Origin: Sporosarcina sp. NCCP-2716
GTDB lineage: Bacteria > Bacillota > Bacilli > Bacillales_A > Planococcaceae
Reading direction: 5' to 3'
DNA length: 64,000 bases
Assembly: GCF_023707985.1 (NCBI RefSeq)
Contig: NZ_BRCF01000009.1
Location: forward strand, 101,441-165,440
Below the pieces are notes generated by a model. The model ran no database searches. It saw only the letters and a list, made by a program, of their open reading frames with translations, and was not told the DNA's origin. The translations under genes and the position numbers were made by a program. The number at the start of each line of letters is the position of its first letter. Position 1 is the first letter of the stretch. Positions 8,281 to 17,664 of the stretch are shown one piece after another.

Positions 8281-8870
8281 TGCTAAGTGACTGGACGAGC
8301 CAGATTCACGCCGGCACGGGCAGTTAAGCCACGCTTAAGTGACCGTACGGGCCCAAGTCACGCCGGCACGGGCAGTTAAGGCCTGCTTAAGTGACCGGAC
8401 GAGCCAGATACACGCCGGCATGGGCAGTTAAGGCCTGCTTAAGTGACCGGACGAGCCCAATTCACGCCGGCACGGGCAGTTAAGGCCCGTTTAAGTGACC
8501 GTACGAGCCCAATTTACTCCTGCACGGGCAGTTAAGGCCTGCTTAAGTGACCGTAGGGGCCCATTTCACGCCGGCACGGGCAGTTAATGCCTGCTTAAGT
8601 GACCGGACGAGCCCAATTCACGCCGGCACGGGCAGTTAAGGCCCGTTTAAGTGACCGTACGAGCCCAATTTACTCCTGCACGGGCAGTTAAGGCCTGCTT
8701 AAGTGACCGTACGAGCCCAAGTTACGCCGGCACGGGCAGTTAAAGCCCGCTTAAGTGACCCAATGAGCCCAAGTTACGCCGGCACGGGCAGTAAGGGCAC
8801 GCCCTAGTGACCGTGCCTATGATAAAACCGAAAAACCGGGTACTAGAGACGTCCCCTAGTGACCGAAATT
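8281..8870. repeat. 52-bp tandem array, long copy (12 units)
   Basis: This fills most of the gap between scrR and the 9060 transporter gene. TTAAGTGACC (or a one-to-two-base variant) begins at 8283, 8335, 8387, 8439, 8491, 8543, 8595, 8647, 8699, 8751, 8803 and 8855, every step exactly 52 bp. Each unit also holds a GCCGGCACGGGCAGTTAAG-like block. Base changes are scattered, but no indel disturbs the period. The last unit is the one most like the array at 291-505. No coding potential is seen. Confidence 0.95.
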
Positions 8871-8910
8871 GCGCCTCGCACTCTCACCCGGTCACAAACC
8901 ACCACATTCA

Positions 8911-8961
8911 CAAGTTATCATGAATGTTCAAACATTCATGATTGTTTCACGCACAGGTACC
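8911..8961. repeat. Dispersed hairpin element, copy 4 (left arm degraded)
   Basis: Inner arms ATGAATGTTCAAACATTCAT and the right outer arm CACGCACAGGTACC match the other copies; the left outer arm is lost. It sits between divergently transcribed genes, right after the long 52-bp array, and has no T-run on either side, so it is not an obvious terminator here. Confidence 0.75.
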
Positions 8962-9059
8962 GTCGACCCGCTCCGCAACACCGACAGGCACCATCCATAC
9001 AACCCACGGGTTCGGTGCAGTATACTGAGGGTACACTAGTACAAACTAGGGGTGATTGG

Positions 9060-10655
9060 ATGGATTTGTTGCATTCTTTGCTGAGCGAGCCGCTCATTTT
9101 GTTGTTCGTGATTCTGTTCCTCGGTTCGTGGTTCGGGTCGCTGTCGGTGAAAGGGCTGAATCTCGGGGCGGCCGGGGTGCTGCTGGTGGCCATGGTGTTC
9201 GGGCATTTCGGCTTCGCCGTGTCGCCGGTGATACAGAACTTCGGGCTGAGTCTGTTCATCGTCGGGATCGGGCTGCAGGCGGGGCCGCGGTTCTTCCGCA
9301 TGCTGCGGACGAGCGGGCTCGTGTTCGGCATCCTGTCGCTGCTGATCATCGTGTTCGCCGTCGTGACGACCGTCGTAGTCGCGAAATGGTTCAACCTTGC
9401 GCCTGCGCTCAGTGTCGGCCTTATGACCGGCGCGCTGACGAGTACACCAGGGCTCGCGGCGGCGCTGCAGGCGACGCATGATCCGCTCGCTTCGGTCGGC
9501 TACGGGATCGCCTATCCGTTCGGTGTGCTGGCGGTCGTGCTGTTCGTCCAGCTGCTGCCGCGCCTCGGCAAGATCGATCTGCAGAAGGATCTCGAAAGTA
9601 CGGTCAACCCGATCAGGACGGAAGGATCGCCAGTCGTCATCACGCTGGAGGTGACGAACCCGATGCTGCACAAGAGCAGTCTGAGCGAGCTGAATTTCGC
9701 TCCGTATGATGCGGTCGTCAGCCGGGTCATCCGGGACGGGCATACGATGATCGCGCTCGGTGATACGATTCTGCTGGAGGGCGATCATCTCGTCATCGTC
9801 GGCAACGAGACGAAGCTGCACGGCCTGACCGCTTATGTCGGCAGACGCGTCGAGACGGACCTCGAGAATCCTGATAATGTCCATCTCCGGAAAGTTACAG
9901 TAGATGCCGATGAAGTGACCGGCAAGACGCTGAAGGAGCTGCGGCTGCGGAAAGATCACGGGACGACGGTCACCCGGATCACGCGGGAAGGCATCGAACT
10001 GCCGCAGAATCCGAACTTACCGCTGATCCGCGGGGATGTGCTGACGATCGTCAGTACGGAACAGCGGCTCGATGAAGTCGAAGCGCTGTTCACGCGAAAA
10101 AAACTGGCAGTCACGAACTTGGACATCTTCTCGATCAGCATTACACTGCTGCTCGGCGTCCTGCTCGGCATGGTGCCGATCCCGATACCGGGTCTCGGCA
10201 CGATTGAACTCGGCACTGCCGGCGGACCGCTGTTCGTCGCGCTGATCATCGGCCATTTCGGCAAGATCGGGCCGATCCATGTCCGCTATTACGGCCCGTC
10301 TAACCATGTCATCCGGGAACTCGGTCTCGTGCTCTTCCTCGCGGGTGCCGGGACGACAGCCGGAGCGGGCATCGTCGAAGTCATTCAGACCGAAGGCGTC
10401 AAGCTGGTCTTCGGCGGTGTGCTAATTACACTCGTGCCGATTTTCGCCGGGTATTTCGCCGCCCGCAAGCTGCTGAAGCTGAGCGTCGTGCATTCCCTCG
10501 GCGGCCTGTCCGGCGGAATGACGAGCACCCCTGCCCTCGGCGCGCTGAACCAGCTCATCGATTCGGAAGACCCGGCGATCGCCTATGCGGCCGCCTATCC
10601 GTTCGCCCTGATCCTGGTCGCTGTCGCTTCCCAGCTGATCGTCTTCTTCCTATAG
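9060..10655 (+). CDS. AspT/YidE-family transporter with two RCK_C (TrkA-C) domains
   Basis: A 531-residue inner-membrane carrier of the aspartate:alanine exchanger superfamily. Two homologous membrane halves (residues about 1-170 and 360-531), each with helices ending in a GLTSTPGLAAAL- or GGMTSTPALGAL-like motif, flank two cytoplasmic RCK_C regulatory domains (about 185-345). This is the standard layout of the YidE/YbjL duplication family. The frame is open from 8859, but the ATG at 9060 follows AGGGGTGATTGG, and the upstream part would translate the repeat and hairpin region. It stands alone between a divergent sucrose locus and a convergent MFS gene. The substrate cannot be told from sequence. 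Confidence 0.88.
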   Translation: MDLLHSLLSEPLILLFVILFLGSWFGSLSVKGLNLGAAGVLLVAMVFGHFGFAVSPVIQNFGLSLFIVGIGLQAGPRFFRMLRTSGLVFGILSLLIIVFAVVTTVVVAKWFNLAPALSVGLMTGALTSTPGLAAALQATHDPLASVGYGIAYPFGVLAVVLFVQLLPRLGKIDLQKDLESTVNPIRTEGSPVVITLEVTNPMLHKSSLSELNFAPYDAVVSRVIRDGHTMIALGDTILLEGDHLVIVGNETKLHGLTAYVGRRVETDLENPDNVHLRKVTVDADEVTGKTLKELRLRKDHGTTVTRITREGIELPQNPNLPLIRGDVLTIVSTEQRLDEVEALFTRKKLAVTNLDIFSISITLLLGVLLGMVPIPIPGLGTIELGTAGGPLFVALIIGHFGKIGPIHVRYYGPSNHVIRELGLVLFLAGAGTTAGAGIVEVIQTEGVKLVFGGVLITLVPIFAGYFAARKLLKLSVVHSLGGLSGGMTSTPALGALNQLIDSEDPAIAYAAAYPFALILVAVASQLIVFFL

Positions 10656-10697
10656 AAAACCCCCTCTTGCGATGAATTCATCACAAGCGGGGGTTTT
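10656..10697. terminator. Bidirectional Rho-independent terminator
   Basis: AAAACCCCC... and ...GGGGGTTTT form a long stem around CTTGCGATGAATTCATCACAAG, with A-runs and T-runs on opposite sides. It separates the convergent transporter (plus) and MFS (minus) genes and can serve both. Confidence 0.9.
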
Positions 10698-10708
10698 GTT
10701 TTTCATCT

Positions 10709-11890
10709 TTATAACGGCTGGTGGATCGGGTCGTTCGTGACATCCTTCCGCCGCATCCAGACAAAGGCGAGTGCTGCGCCGCCGATCAGGACGAATGTCG
10801 CAAAGTAGAACGGGTAGTCGAGATCGATGTCGAACATCATGCCGCCGAGGATCGGGCCGAACACGTTGCCGATGCTCGTGAACATGGAGTTCATGCCTCC
10901 GACGAATCCTTGCTCGTTGCCGGCGATTTTCGAAAGATACGACGTCGCGGCCGGGCGGATCAGGTCGAATCCGACGAAGACGACGATCGTCACCGCGAGA
11001 ATGGCGAAGTAATGGCTGACGACCGTCATGGCGGCGACGAGGACAGCTGACAGGACGAGACACCAGAAGATCAGGCGCTTTTCCCCCATCCGTTTCGCCA
11101 GCCAGTCGAACAGGACGACTTGTGCGATTGCTCCGACAATTCCGCTGCCCGTGATGATGATTGCGATATCCGTCGGTGTGAATCCGAATTTGTGATCCAC
11201 GAACAGGCTGAAGATCGACTCAAATGAAGCGAGCCCGAATGACAGGACGAAGATAACGATGAAGACGATCAGGTACATCGGCGCGAAGACACGTTTGAAG
11301 CCGGGTTTCTTGGCGTTCACCGTCTCCACATGCTGCCGCTCAGGCTCCCGCAGCATGACGAGCGAGAAGATTGCTGCGAACAGCGCAAGGCCTGCCGCGA
11401 AGAAGAACGGGACCCGCGTACCGAGGCCGGCAAGGAATCCGCCGATGCCCGGTCCGAGGATGAACCCCGTCGAAATTGCAGCGGACATGTAGCCGAGCGC
11501 TTTCGCCCGGTTTTCGGTCGTCGTGATATCCGCGATGAACGCCGTGACCGCCGGCATGATGAACGCTGCGCTGACACCGCCGACAATCCGGGAGGCGTAC
11601 AGAACGGGCAGAGTTTGGCCGACTGCGAACAGCAGCTCGGAGAAACTGAACATGAGCAGACCCATGACGATCATCTTTTTCCGTCCGATGGAATCGACCC
11701 AGCGGCCTGACAGCGGTGAGGCGATCAGCTGGGCGATCGCAAAGAATGCGACGAGATAGCCGACCACTTTACCGGTCAGGTGCAGTTCGTTCATGAGGGT
11801 CGGCATGACCGGGATAATGAGGCCGATGCCTAAAAAGGCGATCAGCAGGTTGGCCAGCAGCAGCCAAAGGGCAAAGGGTGTTTTTTTCAT
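10709..11890 (-). CDS. MFS multidrug efflux transporter, NorA/Bmr type
   Basis: A 393-residue, 12-helix proton-coupled drug exporter of the DHA1 group. Motif A between helices 2 and 3 reads GRWVDSIGRKKMIV, and the antiporter motif C in helix 5 reads GFILGPGIGGFLAG. These and the N-terminal pattern closely resemble NorA of Staphylococcus aureus and Bmr/Blt of B. subtilis, which expel quinolones, dyes and biocides. The gene has its own ribosome binding site (TAGGAG) ahead of the ATG at 11890 and ends at the shared terminator. No dedicated regulator is adjacent; the TipA-like protein at 597-1325 is a distant candidate. Substrate range is inferred from family only. Confidence 0.88.
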   Translation of the reverse strand: MKKTPFALWLLLANLLIAFLGIGLIIPVMPTLMNELHLTGKVVGYLVAFFAIAQLIASPLSGRWVDSIGRKKMIVMGLLMFSFSELLFAVGQTLPVLYASRIVGGVSAAFIMPAVTAFIADITTTENRAKALGYMSAAISTGFILGPGIGGFLAGLGTRVPFFFAAGLALFAAIFSLVMLREPERQHVETVNAKKPGFKRVFAPMYLIVFIVIFVLSFGLASFESIFSLFVDHKFGFTPTDIAIIITGSGIVGAIAQVVLFDWLAKRMGEKRLIFWCLVLSAVLVAAMTVVSHYFAILAVTIVVFVGFDLIRPAATSYLSKIAGNEQGFVGGMNSMFTSIGNVFGPILGGMMFDIDLDYPFYFATFVLIGGAALAFVWMRRKDVTNDPIHQPL

Positions 11891-12009
11891 TGCGATACGC
11901 TCCTACAGCCAGGTTGAATGCAAATTTGTCTATTTCCCAATGGTAGCATGAACGTCAAGTATAGCGTAACTAATCCGCCTGCCGGACTGGGAAAACGTCC
12001 GGCCAGCCG

Positions 12010-13698
12010 TCAGAATGCACCCGCACCGCCTCCGCCGCCTCCCGTACCGCCGCCGGAGGAACCGGACGACGAGGAACTGCTGACGTGCTGCGCCACTGCG
12101 GTGTCGGCCCGCGTGAACTGCCGGGCGGAGACTTCGGCGAGCATGAAATAGGCGAGCATATTCGGATTGCTCTGGAACAGCGGGTACTGCATCATCGCGT
12201 CCCTCTTCTCTTTCTCGAATGTGTTCGTGCCGACTGCATAGATGACCGCCCGCTTCTGGTCATCGTCGAGCCGGTCCGAGAAATCGGATTCGGTCATACG
12301 CGGCATCCGTTCCGCAAACGATTTCCATTGGTTACGGACTCCGTAGCCCTTCACGGAATACGGCTGATTGAAGATCCCCGTCATGATGAGGAGCAGCGAC
12401 AGCGGGATGAAGCCCGCCAGCCACCACGGCAGTCCGTACACCGCGAACACGATCATCGGCGGGACGAGCAGCAGGCCCGCTGCAATCGATACTAGCGCAT
12501 ATTTCAGTGAGGACCCGCTGACACCGGCTTCCTTCACTTCCTCCGACACTGCGTTCCGCCATTCCGTCCGGGCTTCATCATAAGCTTCCGCTGCTTTCAT
12601 GGCCGCATTCTGTTTTCCGCCGAGCACGTCCAGGTCGCTGAAGCGGAAGACCTGCCCGTCGCCCGTCTTGTCGAACAGCCACTCGAGCAGCAGCCGCTCA
12701 TGCTCATGATCGACATCCCGGCTGCGCAGGCGGAACCCTTCGTCACCTTCCCGCTCGATGTTGCCTTTCCTGATCAGATCGAGCAAAGCCGAGGTCAGGA
12801 GGGACTCCGGCTCCGTGATCGCACTCGTGAAATCGATCGTCGCCGGCAGGCTCATGACCTGATCCGGCACGAAATACGGATCCGGATACTGCTCTGCCGC
12901 TTCGCGTTTCCTTTCCTTCTTCCGTCGGCGCATGAAGCTCAGCAGCGCCGCGAAGACAGCTGCACCGAGGACGAATACGATCGGCGCAGCCGTTTTGCCC
13001 GCTTCATGCATCCGTTCGTAGCGCGCCATCTTCGCGTCGAGCTTCTCCTTCTCCGCCAGCAGTACCGGCCGGATCTCTGAGCTTGAAGGCTCCTTCATGG
13101 CCGGGAAAACGGCCATGCCCATGCCTACACGGATATCCGCATTCTGCTCCGACGGCACCTTCCCGAGCCGGAAGATAACAGTACCGTCCGGTTCCACGGC
13201 AGGCGCCGTCAGGGCAGCATCATATCCGAATGCGATCACATCCGCAGTCGGAGCCGGCGGATGCACGGTGACCGTCACATCCTTGAACTCGGTTTCGTTC
13301 CGGTCGTCGAAGAACGGCCAGTAAAAGTCCGCCATATCGGTGTAGGCCGCGACTCCGCCCACAATCGTATACGTCAGCTGGATGGTGACCGTCTCGTCTT
13401 TCGCTTTTCGGTGGACACGATAGTCGCCGCCCGCCCGTTCGACGGAAAGCTCCCTGCCATTCTCCGATGCTTGTACGTCCCGGATCTCAGACCCCTTTTT
13501 CGGATAAATCGCCCGGGTGATGCCGTTGAACGAGCCGCTGAAGCGGTAAGTCAGCTCCTCCTTCACATGCACCTGTCCATTCTCCTCCAGCTGAGCATCG
13601 ATTGTGAACGCGTCAATTTCGAAGCTCTTCGCGGATACCGCTGTCGGCAATGCGAGGAACATTGTCAGTATCAGCAGGCCGCTGATCAATTTTTTCAT
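12010..13698 (-). CDS. DUF2207-family exported membrane protein with Gly/Ser-rich tail
   Basis: Residues 1-24 form a cleavable signal peptide (MKKLISGLLILTMFLALP, cleavage after AVSA). Residues about 25-210 are an extracytoplasmic DUF2207 beta-rich domain (YRFSGSFNGITRAIYPKKG). A membrane helix near 240-262, a cytoplasmic Arg/Lys-rich stretch and two more helices (about 410-450) follow, and the protein ends in a low-complexity Ser/Gly tail. This is the canonical DUF2207 layout; its function is not known. The ATG at 13698 follows AGAGGTGATTCCG and is preferred to the codon at 13719. It appears to be transcribed alone. Confidence 0.85.
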   Translation of the reverse strand: MKKLISGLLILTMFLALPTAVSAKSFEIDAFTIDAQLEENGQVHVKEELTYRFSGSFNGITRAIYPKKGSEIRDVQASENGRELSVERAGGDYRVHRKAKDETVTIQLTYTIVGGVAAYTDMADFYWPFFDDRNETEFKDVTVTVHPPAPTADVIAFGYDAALTAPAVEPDGTVIFRLGKVPSEQNADIRVGMGMAVFPAMKEPSSSEIRPVLLAEKEKLDAKMARYERMHEAGKTAAPIVFVLGAAVFAALLSFMRRRKKERKREAAEQYPDPYFVPDQVMSLPATIDFTSAITEPESLLTSALLDLIRKGNIEREGDEGFRLRSRDVDHEHERLLLEWLFDKTGDGQVFRFSDLDVLGGKQNAAMKAAEAYDEARTEWRNAVSEEVKEAGVSGSSLKYALVSIAAGLLLVPPMIVFAVYGLPWWLAGFIPLSLLLIMTGIFNQPYSVKGYGVRNQWKSFAERMPRMTESDFSDRLDDDQKRAVIYAVGTNTFEKEKRDAMMQYPLFQSNPNMLAYFMLAEVSARQFTRADTAVAQHVSSSSSSGSSGGGTGGGGGGAGAF

Positions 13699-13775
13699 CG
13701 GAATCACCTCTTCGTTCACTTACGGTCAAAACACGAAAAAGTTTCATTGATTCGACAAATCATGCCATGCCCGGG

Positions 13776-15152
13776 TCATGAAATCCGGACAGTTTCTTGC
13801 AGAGGCTTGGACGCTTTCCTGCCAAGATAGAGCGCTAGCAGCAGTGTCAGCAGATCAGCGATCGGAATAGCTGCGAGGACCGACAAGGCCGGCGCTAGCT
13901 GCAACTCCAGACTTTGCACAGCATACGGGAGCACAAGGATAAGAGGGATGACCACTAGCACCTGGCGGAAACTGGCGATCAGGAGCGACTGTTTCTCATA
14001 CCCAGTCACCTGCAACAGCGTGATAACCGTATACGTAATACCGACGAGCGGGAACGTCAGGAACAGAAGATCCAACATAACGGCGGCCTGATCCGTGACC
14101 TCGCTGCTGCCTGACATGAGACCTGCAATCCATCCGCCTGCAGAGAAGGAGGCAGCCGCTCCAGCAATTCCGTAGGCGGCGGTAATCAGGATTGTCCTGA
14201 CAGAAACCGCACGCTGTTTGTCACGCTCACCGCGGCCGCTGAAATATGCGAGGATGGACTGGACCGACTGCGTGAGACCAATGATCGGCATCAGCAGCAG
14301 CATGTATACTTTGTTCGCGACTGCCCAGGCTCCCACTTGTACGGCACCTGCATACTCAAGGAGCTGTCGGTTGACGAAGAAGGCTGTGAGACCGGCAAGC
14401 GACTGCAGAACGGTCTGGACAGAGCCGATGATGATGAGCCGCCGGGTAATTGCCATCGTCTCGGACAGCGGCAGGTGTCTGTACACGAACCAAAATCCTT
14501 TTTTCTTCAGCCAGAGCATGGCCACAGCGGCACAGATTAGTTCACTCACCAATGTGCCGAGGGCGATGCCTGTCATCCCGAGCTGCAGCCCGAACGTCAG
14601 GACAGCGTTCGCGGCGATATTCAGGACAACGGACGCCGTGATGATCACCATTTCCGTTTTCGGGTGTCCGAAAGCCCGAATGACGCTTGTTAGCAGATAG
14701 CCGACTGAACTGAACACATTGCTGATCAACAGGACGCTCATGTACGCCCTTGCCTGAAGAAGCGCCTCGCCGGCTGCACCGAGGGCACCGAGAAGCGGAT
14801 CCAGCATGAGCCAGACCGCAAGCGACAGCAGCGTATTCAGGACAATCGTCATGATAATACCTGTCTGCAGATGGCTGTCCAGTGACCGCCTGTCTTGACT
14901 GCCGAACAGTGACGATACCGTGATGGCTGTCGATACGGCGAACAAGGATTGAACGGCGACAAACAGACCGAGCAGCGGTGCCGCCAGCCCCATGGCAGTG
15001 AGAGCTGCTTCCGAGACGCCCCCTAAATGCCCAGCGAAAGCCGTGTCGATGACCCCTGTCATCAATTCGACGATTAACGATAAGATCGCAGGCATGGAAA
15101 ATATTAAAATAAGCCGGTTCACAGAATACCGGGTGTATATCGACTGTTCCAT
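13776..15152 (-). CDS. MATE-family multidrug/Na+ (H+) efflux transporter
   Basis: A 458-residue polytopic protein with the two six-helix bundles of MATE exporters: the first bundle opens with SVNRLILIFSMPAILSLIVE and TGVIDTAFAGHLG, the second starts near LLQARAYMSVLL... and ends in a short basic tail. Length and the repeated helix pattern are typical of NorM/DinF-like pumps, which exchange cationic compounds for Na+ or H+. It is followed on the same strand by a DUF2207 gene and preceded by an HTH regulator gene 57 bp upstream in the same direction. The substrate is unknown. Confidence 0.88.
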   Translation of the reverse strand: MEQSIYTRYSVNRLILIFSMPAILSLIVELMTGVIDTAFAGHLGGVSEAALTAMGLAAPLLGLFVAVQSLFAVSTAITVSSLFGSQDRRSLDSHLQTGIIMTIVLNTLLSLAVWLMLDPLLGALGAAGEALLQARAYMSVLLISNVFSSVGYLLTSVIRAFGHPKTEMVIITASVVLNIAANAVLTFGLQLGMTGIALGTLVSELICAAVAMLWLKKKGFWFVYRHLPLSETMAITRRLIIIGSVQTVLQSLAGLTAFFVNRQLLEYAGAVQVGAWAVANKVYMLLLMPIIGLTQSVQSILAYFSGRGERDKQRAVSVRTILITAAYGIAGAAASFSAGGWIAGLMSGSSEVTDQAAVMLDLLFLTFPLVGITYTVITLLQVTGYEKQSLLIASFRQVLVVIPLILVLPYAVQSLELQLAPALSVLAAIPIADLLTLLLALYLGRKASKPLQETVRIS

Positions 15153-15208
15153 CGATTATCCCTCCATGTATCCAGTGTACCGGCCAAATCGGACAGGTAA
15201 TGTCTTAT

Positions 15209-15868
15209 TTAAAATGAAAATGGAAGTACTTTGTCTTTCACTTCCAAGTAAGGCGGAAAATTACGTTTAAATTCTTCATCTGTCTGACAGAACTGTGTCA
15301 CTTCTTGCAGCGGGACAAGACGAAGCCCATCGGACTCCCCATACAAGTGTAGCCCGTCGCGGCGCAGCACATAACCGATCGGCGCAACCGGCCGGGTCGT
15401 TCCGCATGCTGTCAACAGGATCCTGCATTCATCATCCAGGCATCGGTTGACCGCCTCAAACAGCGGGCCTTCCACCGACACAGGGGCATCTGTCAGGTCA
15501 GCGGTGAAGTATTCGGACGCGTCATGATCGAGCAGCCCGATGAAATCCGGATCGATCAATGCGAGTTTACTGAGGATCGCCGTCTTTTGATCTCTTTGCG
15601 ATAGCTGATCATACAGGGATAATGCGAACGCGCTGGTCTGCAAGTCCTGTTTTGTCAAGAAACTGCGGGACAGTTTGTAGGACGGATCAATGAAAATCCC
15701 TCCGTCCCTTCCCTGCCTGCAGTGAAGCGGAACACCAAGCCCTGACAATCTGTCGACATCCCGTTGGATCGTTTTCACACTGACACCGAATTTTTCAGCA
15801 AGTTCCCGGTGGGTCGCCTGCTTCTGTTTCAGCAAGTCGAGCAGCAGTTCCAGCTGCCTGCTTCGCAT
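15209..15868 (-). CDS. HTH regulator with WYL-like ligand domain (YafY/DeoR type)
   Basis: The first 55 residues are an HTH_11 winged helix (MRSRQLELLLDLLKQKQATHRELAEKFGVSVKTIQRDVDRL). The remaining 160 residues resemble the WYL-type sensor region of YafY-like proteins (ILLTACGTTRPVAPIGYVLRRDGLHLYGESDGLRLVPLQEV, read as consecutive strands). It begins 3 bp after the stop codon of the sugar-kinase gene, so it is the third gene of the HAD-kinase-HTH operon and may regulate it or the MATE gene downstream. Ligand and operator are unknown. Confidence 0.8.
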   Translation of the reverse strand: MRSRQLELLLDLLKQKQATHRELAEKFGVSVKTIQRDVDRLSGLGVPLHCRQGRDGGIFIDPSYKLSRSFLTKQDLQTSAFALSLYDQLSQRDQKTAILSKLALIDPDFIGLLDHDASEYFTADLTDAPVSVEGPLFEAVNRCLDDECRILLTACGTTRPVAPIGYVLRRDGLHLYGESDGLRLVPLQEVTQFCQTDEEFKRNFPPYLEVKDKVLPFSF

Positions 15869-15871
15869 ATG

Positions 15872-16828
15872 TCATTCCTCCTGACGGCTCTGATGACGGC
15901 TCTGATGATGCCTCGCACGCTCTGCAATCACGTCGATCGGTGCGTCAGTTGTGCAGATAACTGTGGCATGTGGACACCTTGCAGTCAATTTTTCTTCAAG
16001 CTGCGAGAACAGCCGGTCGAAATGCTGCAAGTTCCCGCCTGCGCAATAGACAGGACACGCCTGGCCGGCGAGCCCCAGGCGCCGTATGGCCGCTGCCGTC
16101 ATGTCTCCAAGTTCCTCTGCCGCTTCTTCGATGAGCAGGATCGATGTGCGGTCGCCTTCCTCTGCAGCTATTGCAAGTTCCCGCGTCAGCCCCGCCACCG
16201 TATGGCCGGAGAACGCCGGGCCGTTCACCCAGTTGCACAGTTCGTCCACAGACTGCATGCGCAGCCGTGCAAGCACTTTCCCGGTCAGCGCTGTCGCCGG
16301 CTCCCGACCGTCCGCCGCACGGAACACGGCATCGATCACCCGCATGCCCATCCAGCGGCCTCCGCCGCCATCGCCTGTCCGGTGGCCCCAGCCGCCTGCG
16401 CGGATGACCGTCCCCTCATCATCCTGCGCAAAAGCGATAGCACCCGTGCCGGAAATGAGCAGTACTCCGGGCTCATCGTGCAACAGCCCTTTCAGCACGG
16501 AAAAGGCATCGTTTTCAACAAGCAGATCCCGGATCATCAGGTTCTGCCGTCCGAATACGTCCCGCAGCATTTCTGTGATCTGCGTCTCGTCTTCCGGCGT
16601 GTCCGTCCCCGCCAGCGCGAACACAGCCGTATCGATGACGCCGTCCGGACAAAACTGCAGCAGTTCGGCAGCCGCTTCTTCCATGACTTGACGGAAGGCC
16701 GTTTCCCCGACGGCATGCCAGTTAGAGCCGCCTTTTTCGGCCGCGTACAACTCCGCTTCCTGCTCATCACGCAGGGAAAAAGCGGTTTTCGAGCCTCCGC
16801 CATCAACCGCGAGGAGCCGCCGATTCAT
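15872..16828 (-). CDS. BadF/BadG-type sugar kinase (N-acetylglucosamine kinase-like)
   Basis: A 318-residue ASKHA-fold ATPase. The N-terminal phosphate loop LAVDGGGSKTAF, the adenosine segment LISGTGAIAFA and a GWGHRTGDGGGGRW loop place it in the BadF/BadG family, which in Firmicutes mostly contains N-acetylglucosamine or related amino-sugar kinases. The ATG at 16828 follows AGGAGGTGCGTGCTC and overlaps the stop of the upstream HAD gene as ATGA, indicating translational coupling. The operon mates (a HAD phosphatase and an HTH regulator) suggest sugar-phosphate salvage, perhaps of cell-wall sugars. Substrate assignment is inferred from the family. Confidence 0.8.
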   Translation of the reverse strand: MNRRLLAVDGGGSKTAFSLRDEQEAELYAAEKGGSNWHAVGETAFRQVMEEAAAELLQFCPDGVIDTAVFALAGTDTPEDETQITEMLRDVFGRQNLMIRDLLVENDAFSVLKGLLHDEPGVLLISGTGAIAFAQDDEGTVIRAGGWGHRTGDGGGGRWMGMRVIDAVFRAADGREPATALTGKVLARLRMQSVDELCNWVNGPAFSGHTVAGLTRELAIAAEEGDRTSILLIEEAAEELGDMTAAAIRRLGLAGQACPVYCAGGNLQHFDRLFSQLEEKLTARCPHATVICTTDAPIDVIAERARHHQSRHQSRQEE

Positions 16829-17493
16829 GAGCACGCACCTCCTGCATCCGCCGCTTCCAACAGTCCGTAATCGAAATCAGCGAACGATTCCATGAGCTGT
16901 CCTTTTTCATGGAAGGACAGTGAACGGGTCACGTCGTTCGGGATGATCAGGCAGTGGATCCCTGCACTGATCGCAGCGATCGAGCCGTTATACGAGTCTT
17001 CCACGGCAATCGCCTCGTCCGCCGTCACACCGAGCCGCTCCAGGGCGACGTGGTAGATGGCCGGATCAGGCTTGACGTTTTCCACGTCCTCCGCGCTGAC
17101 GATGATCGGGAAGTAGCTAATCAGGCCGTACTGGTTCAGGAACCTCTCGATCCAGCTGCGCTTCGAACTGCTTGCCACCGCCATCGCAATACCCTGTTCC
17201 TCCAGGCGCCGGGCGGTTTCAAGGAATCCTTCCCGCAATGCGAGCTGTTCCCGGATCTTTTCGAAACGGGCGTCGAGTTCGTCCCGGAATACCGACCGGT
17301 CAAGCGGGACACCGAGTGATCTGTCGACGAAGTCGAACAGCGCACCGTCCGTCGAGCCGACCACCTTCACGAATTCCTCCAGTGTCAGATCGAAACCGTG
17401 CTGCTCTTTCAAGATTTCCTGATAGATATCGAACCACGCCGACTCCGTATCGATGATCGTTCCGTCGAAGTCGAAAATCACTGCCTTTTTCAC
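16825..17493 (-). CDS. HAD-superfamily phosphatase / beta-phosphoglucomutase-like hydrolase
   Basis: A 222-residue cytoplasmic enzyme with all HAD motifs: DFDGT (nucleophile Asp8 and Asp10), the second-motif Ser in VASSSKR, the Lys in NVKPDPAIY and the acidic VEDSYNG. The helical cap inserted after motif I marks subclass IA, as in PgmB and YhcW. It probably removes phosphate from a small sugar phosphate or isomerises one. It heads the HAD-kinase-HTH operon; on the minus strand a TATAAT box lies near 17534-17539 with a weak TCGACG -35 box 17 bp further up. The exact substrate is not determinable. Confidence 0.85.
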   Translation of the reverse strand: MKKAVIFDFDGTIIDTESAWFDIYQEILKEQHGFDLTLEEFVKVVGSTDGALFDFVDRSLGVPLDRSVFRDELDARFEKIREQLALREGFLETARRLEEQGIAMAVASSSKRSWIERFLNQYGLISYFPIIVSAEDVENVKPDPAIYHVALERLGVTADEAIAVEDSYNGSIAAISAGIHCLIIPNDVTRSLSFHEKGQLMESFADFDYGLLEAADAGGACS

Positions 17494-17664
17494 AACTGTT
17501 CCCCATTTCCATAAGCATTCTAGTTAACTTGTCTTCATTATAGGCGGACGGAAGCAGGGCGTCGACCTTTTCTGCCCGTTTCCCCTGTCAGAATACTCTG
17601 GCCGCCGGCAGCCCGATTTGGTATACTGGAAGGCTATGGACAGGAAAACAGAGGGGGATTGGAA

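Noticed and set aside
8281..8870. CRISPR array
   Set aside because: The 52-bp unit is repeated along its whole length with no unique spacers between conserved repeats, and there are no cas genes in the window. The 20/21-bp arrays are also too short-stepped for CRISPR.
9036..9959. 307-codon minus-strand open frame opposite the AspT-type transporter
   Set aside because: Composition is Arg/Gln/His/Asp-rich with no hydrophobic core, typical of the antisense of membrane-protein genes.
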